The position numbers and the translations under genes are program-made. A stretch of DNA of 64,000 nt, from positions 62,001 to 126,000 of the forward strand of contig DHSM01000022.1 in the NCBI GenBank assembly GCA_002408465.1, in the 5' to 3' direction. This DNA comes from Firmicutes bacterium UBA5286. Its GTDB lineage: Bacteria; Bacillota; Proteinivoracia; UBA4975. The notes below the pieces were generated by a model that was given only the letters and a program-made list of their open reading frames with translations, did no database searches and had not been told where the DNA came from. This document shows, in pieces, positions 59,710-64,000 of this stretch (positions within the stretch are counted from its first letter, which is position 1; every line of letters begins with the position of its first letter).

Positions 59710-61011
59710 TTATTGCCCCCCCAATTGTATTTTGATTTGGAGAATGCGTCCATCACTGGCAGCCACGTGGACAACCTGATTTCCGGTCCAGACCCGCCAA
59801 ACAGGAATGAGCCTGTCCTGCTGCCAGTAGAAAGCCAGAGCTAAATCTGAAATATGCTTATTCCCTTCGGCAAAAAATTGACCGGCTTGGGAATCAGAGG
59901 CAAGATGCCAGGCGAGGGGTTTTATCTCCGCGTAAATCTCTACGGCTTCTTCAGCGGCCAAGGCCAAGTGACGCTGATAATCACTGACTTGGTCTTGCTG
60001 GAATTCAACTGCAATCCCCACATTCTCTCCGGTTATCGGCAACCCCTTTGAGAAGCTGCAAAATTCTAGACTTACAGATTCTCCCGGCCGGTTGCTCAAG
60101 TAAACAGGCAGCATATTGCCCGGCCACCCCCCGTGGGCAACAAGGAAGTCTATTGTCGCTTGCATCAGCTGGGGTTGATCCCAAAAGACTGCGCCCTGCC
60201 CCTGCCTTCCCGAAGTATATTCCAATGCCCCCGAGGGGAATATGCGCAGGGCGCCAAACCCGTCTGTATAAGTTTCTGTGCCATCTGCCTCCAGAATGAT
60301 TGAGGGATTTAGGAAAAAAGAATGGATTATATCTTCAATTCTTACTTCTTCAAGCTGGCAGGCAGGCACAGCAATCTCCTGAGCCTCCACCAGGTCAAAG
60401 ATTCCAGCAGCAACTGAATAAGTTTCACCTTGTCCCATGACTGCCATTGGGTAGGCCGCTGGATTGCGAGGTTCAGCTGCTGCCTGCTGGAATACAGAGA
60501 GAGGCAAATCTGCCTGCAACTGCCAGAGCACGCCAGTAGCAGAATTGATGAATTTGACAGGTCCCCCGTCCAGGGGAACAAAAACACTATCAATGGATGC
60601 AAAAGGAAAATCCGTCTCGTAAAACATAGTCAGCCAGTTTGCCAGCAATCCACGGGATATTTGATAATCATAACGGAAAAGCACTCCAGGGGTGATGGAA
60701 TCGCTGGTATACTCGCCGGTGACCCATACATCCCCGCCTTTTTCGCTGCCATATTCCATTTGCCCCAGGGTCAGAACCAAATCGGAATACGTTTGGGAAA
60801 GGGTTTCGATTAATATTGCCCCCTGATTTGGGCTGCAGATATAAATTCTTCCAGGCAGACTGATTTCGTGCAGGCCAGGTTTGGGACCAAACCAGGGCCC
60901 AGTACCTCTGCCTCCGCTGTTGGGGACTGGCTGACCAAATATAATCAGGACGGAGAGGACAAGGCTGCAGATTACCAGACTGGCCAACAATCCCGCTTTA
61001 GCTCTGACCAT
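59710..61011 (-). CDS. yycH: WalK regulator YycH
   Basis: A 433-residue protein with one N-terminal membrane helix (about 7-27) and a large extracytoplasmic region. It has low sequence similarity, as usual for YycH, but the place between walK and yycI and the length fix the call. The ATG at 61011, with GGGGAGG upstream, overlaps the end of walK by 14 bases. Confidence 0.88.
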   Translation of the reverse strand: MVRAKAGLLASLVICSLVLSVLIIFGQPVPNSGGRGTGPWFGPKPGLHEISLPGRIYICSPNQGAILIETLSQTYSDLVLTLGQMEYGSEKGGDVWVTGEYTSDSITPGVLFRYDYQISRGLLANWLTMFYETDFPFASIDSVFVPLDGGPVKFINSATGVLWQLQADLPLSVFQQAAAEPRNPAAYPMAVMGQGETYSVAAGIFDLVEAQEIAVPACQLEEVRIEDIIHSFFLNPSIILEADGTETYTDGFGALRIFPSGALEYTSGRQGQGAVFWDQPQLMQATIDFLVAHGGWPGNMLPVYLSNRPGESVSLEFCSFSKGLPITGENVGIAVEFQQDQVSDYQRHLALAAEEAVEIYAEIKPLAWHLASDSQAGQFFAEGNKHISDLALAFYWQQDRLIPVWRVWTGNQVVHVAASDGRILQIKIQLGGQ

Positions 61012-62773
61012 TGTTATTCCTCCCCGTTGTCGCCGGCGATTGCAGGCGAGTTTCTGTTCCTGCCACTGGCAGAGGGATCGTGACTTCCGTTCCCACACCT
61101 TCTTGGCTGAAGATATTTACTGTCCCCCCGTGCAGTTCGGCGATTTGTTTGGCTATAGACAGGCCCAGACCAGTTCCCCCAGCCTTTCGGCTCCTGGCCT
61201 TGTCAACCCTGTAAAAACGTTCAAATATTCGTCCCAAGGCTTCGGCCGGAATGCCGATTCCCGTGTCCCTGACAATGACTTCTAAATATTTGTTGCGGCT
61301 GCTGGCGGAAACAGTGACTCTGCCAGCAGCAGTATAGTTGATGGCGTTTTGAATAATGTTCAAAAACAGACGATACAGCTGATCCCGATCTCCCATTATT
61401 TTGGGGAGATTTCTGGGCAGGCGCACCTCCAGGTCTAAGCCCTTGGCTGACGCCTGGCCTGAAACCGCCTTGCTGATATCCTTTAATATTTCCTGCACCG
61501 ATACTAATCTAAACTGCTTGCTGCGGCTTTCATTCCTGGACAGTATCAGGAGATCCTCTATCATGCGCACCATCCTGTCCGCTTCAGAATTGATAACAGC
61601 TAAAAAACGCTCCTGCACTTCAGGACTTTCATTCGGGTTCTCCATTAAAGTTTCCAGATAAGTTTTTATCGTGGTCAAAGGTGTGCGCAATTCATGAGAA
61701 ACATTGGCGACAAATTCCTGCCGCATTTGATCTAAACGGTTTTGTTCGGTAATATCCGAGAGAACCACAATGGTGCCCTGTTTTTTGCCGGCCTGCAGAA
61801 AGGGCAGTCTTTGTTGGCGCAGGACAATGCCTAAGGTCCCCTCTAAATAAATCATTCCCTGGGCTTCCTGGAGCTGAGGAAAATCAGCAGCTGTTCCCTG
61901 GTCCAGCATTTTCTGCTTGTTGACGCCAAACCAGTTGCAGGCAGTTGCATTGATATGCATGACTCTTCCCTCATGGTCTAAGACAATAAGGCCATCACTG
62001 AGGTTTATCAAAATGCCCTCTACTTTATCCTTTTCCTGAACCACCTCATCCCAGCTCAATTGCAGCTGGGCAGCCAGTTCATTAAAGGTCTCTGCCAGCC
62101 TGCCGATCTCGTCATCGGCATTGATATCCAGGGAGGGCTGAAAATCACCTGATTTCATTGCTTCGGCCTGGCTGGTAATCTTGCGCAGAGGGTGGGCTAA
62201 GGTCCTGGCTAGGCGGAGACCAAGAAAGGCTGAGAGGATCAGGGCAAGCACTGCCCCAGTCAAAAGAGCAGTGCGCATTTGGCGCATGGCTGCATCGACC
62301 TGGCGCAGAGAGGTTGAGGCATAGACCACTCCCGTAAGCAAGTTATTGCTGTAGATAGGCTGTGTATAGTAGTAAAACCGCTGTTCAAACCGCTCATCAA
62401 AGCGAATTGAATCCGCTGGTTTTCCCTGAATGGCAGACAAAACTTCCGGCTGCACAATTTCTGTGCCAATCATCGGCTCCAGCCCGGGGGAGGCAGCAGC
62501 TACCTTGCCGTATTTATCCAGCAAGTATACTTCCCGGTTGACCACATTGCTGAATTGGCCAACCAATTGCTGCAAGCCTTCGGTATCGGGGAGCGGGGTA
62601 TAGTATCTCTCGGCCAGTGATGCTAGGAGCTGCACATGATTATGCAATCCTGATTTCAGATCTCTCATAAAGTAATTTTCGATAGAAGACAGCATGTACA
62701 CACCAAAAAGCTCCAGTGCAAACAGCAGCAACAGTATATAGACCAGAACTAATTTCCACTGGATACTTTTCAT
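60998..62773 (-). CDS. walK: Sensor histidine kinase WalK
   Basis: The essential wall-homeostasis kinase, 591 residues: TM1 (8-28), an extracytoplasmic sensor (about 35-165), TM2 (168-188), HAMP (about 187-240), PAS (about 248-345), HisKA with phospho-acceptor His360 in SHELRTPL, and HATPase with NAINYT, DTGIGIP and GTGLGLSI. The four-base gap after walR shows an operon. Confidence 0.97.
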   Translation of the reverse strand: MKSIQWKLVLVYILLLLFALELFGVYMLSSIENYFMRDLKSGLHNHVQLLASLAERYYTPLPDTEGLQQLVGQFSNVVNREVYLLDKYGKVAAASPGLEPMIGTEIVQPEVLSAIQGKPADSIRFDERFEQRFYYYTQPIYSNNLLTGVVYASTSLRQVDAAMRQMRTALLTGAVLALILSAFLGLRLARTLAHPLRKITSQAEAMKSGDFQPSLDINADDEIGRLAETFNELAAQLQLSWDEVVQEKDKVEGILINLSDGLIVLDHEGRVMHINATACNWFGVNKQKMLDQGTAADFPQLQEAQGMIYLEGTLGIVLRQQRLPFLQAGKKQGTIVVLSDITEQNRLDQMRQEFVANVSHELRTPLTTIKTYLETLMENPNESPEVQERFLAVINSEADRMVRMIEDLLILSRNESRSKQFRLVSVQEILKDISKAVSGQASAKGLDLEVRLPRNLPKIMGDRDQLYRLFLNIIQNAINYTAAGRVTVSASSRNKYLEVIVRDTGIGIPAEALGRIFERFYRVDKARSRKAGGTGLGLSIAKQIAELHGGTVNIFSQEGVGTEVTIPLPVAGTETRLQSPATTGRNNNGQS

Positions 62774-62777
62774 GTTT

Positions 62778-63473
62778 TCACCCCTTAAAGTAGTAGCCCA
62801 GTCCTCTCCTGCTCAGGATATATTGAGGGTTGCCAGGGGTCTCCTCAATTTTGACCCTCAGTCTGCGGATTGTAACATCAACCGTGCGCACATCGCCAAA
62901 ATAATCGTATCCCCACACCTTTTTTAGGAGCTCCTCCCGGCTGAATATTTTGCCGGGATTGCTGGCCAAAAAATCCAAGAGTTCGAATTCCCTTTGGGTG
63001 AGATCTATCACCTTCCCCCGCCGTTTGACCGTAAAGAAATCCCGGTCAATTTCCAGGGACGACTCCCCTGCCTGCGAGGCAGCTTGTTTTTCCTTGGCCC
63101 CTAGAGTCCTTCCGCGAAGCTGTGCCTTGATGCGGGCAAGCAGTTCCCTGGTGCTGAAGGGCTTGGTCACATAATCATCAGCCCCCAGCTCCAACCCCAA
63201 GACCTTGTCAATCTCTGCATCTTTGGCGGTGAGCATGATAATTGGGCAATCCATATGCTGACGCACCTGCCGGCAAACGCTGAAACCGTCGATGCCCGGC
63301 AGCATTATATCCAACAAAATCAAGTCGGGCAAAAACTCCTTGGCTGCGGACACGGCATCATCGCCGGTATACACCGCACGCACTTCATAGCCTTCCTTGC
63401 CAAGATTATACTCTAAGATATCAGCAATGGGCTTTTCGTCTTCCACTATCAAAATTTTACTTGCTCTGACCAT
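62778..63473 (-). CDS. walR: Response regulator WalR
   Basis: An OmpR-type regulator of 231 residues: a receiver domain with Asp55 in LLDIMLPG and Lys in KPFST, and a winged-helix domain with RTVDVTIRRLR. It controls wall hydrolase genes and the wal operon. The ATG at 63473 has AGGGGG upstream. Confidence 0.97.
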   Translation of the reverse strand: MVRASKILIVEDEKPIADILEYNLGKEGYEVRAVYTGDDAVSAAKEFLPDLILLDIMLPGIDGFSVCRQVRQHMDCPIIMLTAKDAEIDKVLGLELGADDYVTKPFSTRELLARIKAQLRGRTLGAKEKQAASQAGESSLEIDRDFFTVKRRGKVIDLTQREFELLDFLASNPGKIFSREELLKKVWGYDYFGDVRTVDVTIRRLRVKIEETPGNPQYILSRRGLGYYFKG

Positions 63474-63526
63474 ACTGGTACCCCCTGTCGAATTTTGCTT
63501 TTCAGCCAATCTTCTATATTGAATTA

Positions 63527-63555
63527 ATAATAGACTGTATCAGCAACCCCGTCAA
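63527..63555 (-). promoter_or_regulatory. SigmaA promoter of the wal operon
   Basis: TTGACG, 17 bases, TATTAT, with a start near 63520, about 47 bases before walR. Confidence 0.8.
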
Positions 63556-63602
63556 ACCTCGGCTCCCCCGCCAGAGTTTACGTAATTATATTATACCGCA
63601 AA

Positions 63603-63629
63603 TAAAAAGCCTGCGGTATTCGCAGGCTT
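63603..63629 (-). terminator. Terminator after the M23 peptidase gene
   Basis: AAGCCTGCG-AATAC-CGCAGGCTT followed by TTTAT on the minus strand. Confidence 0.85.
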
Positions 63630-64000
63630 AGGGTTTAAAAAATTGCAGGGCGTTAATGCGTGTGCCGTTCCGCTGCACTTCAAAATGAAGATGGGGTCCG
63701 GTGCTGTTGCCGGTGCTGCCTGCCTTGGCAATAACCTGGCCCTTGGAAACCCATTGACCCGGCTTGACTAAGCGGGCGCTGGCATGGGCATAGAGGGTTG
63801 CATAGCCATTGCCATGGTCGATCTTAACATAATTTCCATAAGAAGGACCCCATTGCGATATAATCACTGTGCCAGCAGCGGCAGCATAAATGGGAGTGCC
63901 GGTAGGAGCGCCAATATCTACCCCGCCGTGAGTGCCCCTGCGGGATCCAAAGTAATCAGTGATGTAACCTGTGTTCAGCGGCCAGCGGAACTTGCCGGCG
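63628..64000 (-). CDS. M23-family metallopeptidase, N-terminus cut by window edge
   Basis: The C-terminal 123 residues of a LytM/M23 peptidase are present; the gene continues beyond base 64000. Both zinc motifs are intact: THGGVDIGAP (HxxxD) and HLHFEV. It should cleave peptidoglycan cross-links. Being next to walRK makes it a plausible WalR target, but N-terminal domains cannot be seen. Confidence 0.93.
   Translation of the reverse strand, partial: AGKFRWPLNTGYITDYFGSRRGTHGGVDIGAPTGTPIYAAAAGTVIISQWGPSYGNYVKIDHGNGYATLYAHASARLVKPGQWVSKGQVIAKAGSTGNSTGPHLHFEVQRNGTRINALQFFKP

Overview
The window is a dense, almost gap-free piece of the chromosome of an endospore-forming, anaerobic Gram-positive bacterium (Bacillota). 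The sporulation genes spoIID, ywmB, spoIIR, sigG, spo0F and a spoIIQ-like gene, the WalRK cell-wall regulatory operon and two murA copies support this. Gene order follows the conserved Bacillus block murA-ywmB-atp-upp-glyA-ywlG-rpiB-ywlE-mntP-spoIIR-prmC-prfA-tdk-glpX-fsa-fba-spo0F-pyrG. The lysine-fermentation genes and a Na+-type ATP synthase c-ring signature point to an amino-acid-fermenting Clostridia-like lineage. Species cannot be set from the sequence alone. All genes but three lie on the minus strand, and no gap without a gene exceeds 300 bases. No rRNA, tRNA, CRISPR array, insertion sequence or prophage was seen.

Layout: 1-3.6 kb holds spoIIQ-like (cut), spoIID, murA and ywmB. 3.6-11.1 kb holds a yueI-like gene and the whole F1Fo ATP synthase operon. 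11.1-19.8 kb holds an FtsA-like ATPase with a beta-grasp tail, a flippase-like membrane protein, dCMP deaminase, upp, glyA, ywlG, a ywlE-rpiB fusion, mntP and yibE/F. 19.9-25.1 kb holds a Na/Pi cotransporter, iscU-iscS-iscR, and sigG-spoIIR behind a sigmaF/sigmaG promoter. 25.2-27.0 kb is a divergent TetR/SDR pair that looks like an insertion. 27.1-34.3 kb holds prmC, prfA, a DUF1385 gene, tdk, a LysM-M23 peptidase, glpX, fsa and fba.

34.3-48.5 kb is the metabolic centrepiece. Lysine fermentation genes sit on both sides of the housekeeping pair pyrG-spo0F: kdd-kamA-kamB-kamC-kamD-kamE on one side, kal-kce on the other. Upstream are a PAS/AAA+ sigma54 activator and three polyamine genes (pyruvoyl arginine decarboxylase, spermidine synthase, agmatinase). 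A near-consensus sigma54 promoter lies inside the 3' end of the activator gene, at the right distance from kdd. Together the genes predict L-lysine -> beta-lysine -> 3,5-diaminohexanoate -> 3-keto-5-aminohexanoate -> acetoacetate + 3-aminobutyryl-CoA -> crotonyl-CoA, plus arginine -> agmatine -> putrescine -> spermidine.

48.6-64 kb holds a class A penicillin-binding protein, a JAMM-DinG helicase fusion, a BON-domain protein and a DnaJ-domain protein. These are followed by the walR-walK-yycH-yycI-murA2-yycJ-htrA-CxxH/CxxC-rlmH operon and a cut M23 peptidase. The most notable items are the embedded sigma54 promoter, the kamB/kamC accessory ATPases, the JAMM-DinG fusion, the ywlE-rpiB fusion made across an A5 run, and the FtsA-like protein with ThiS-like repeats.
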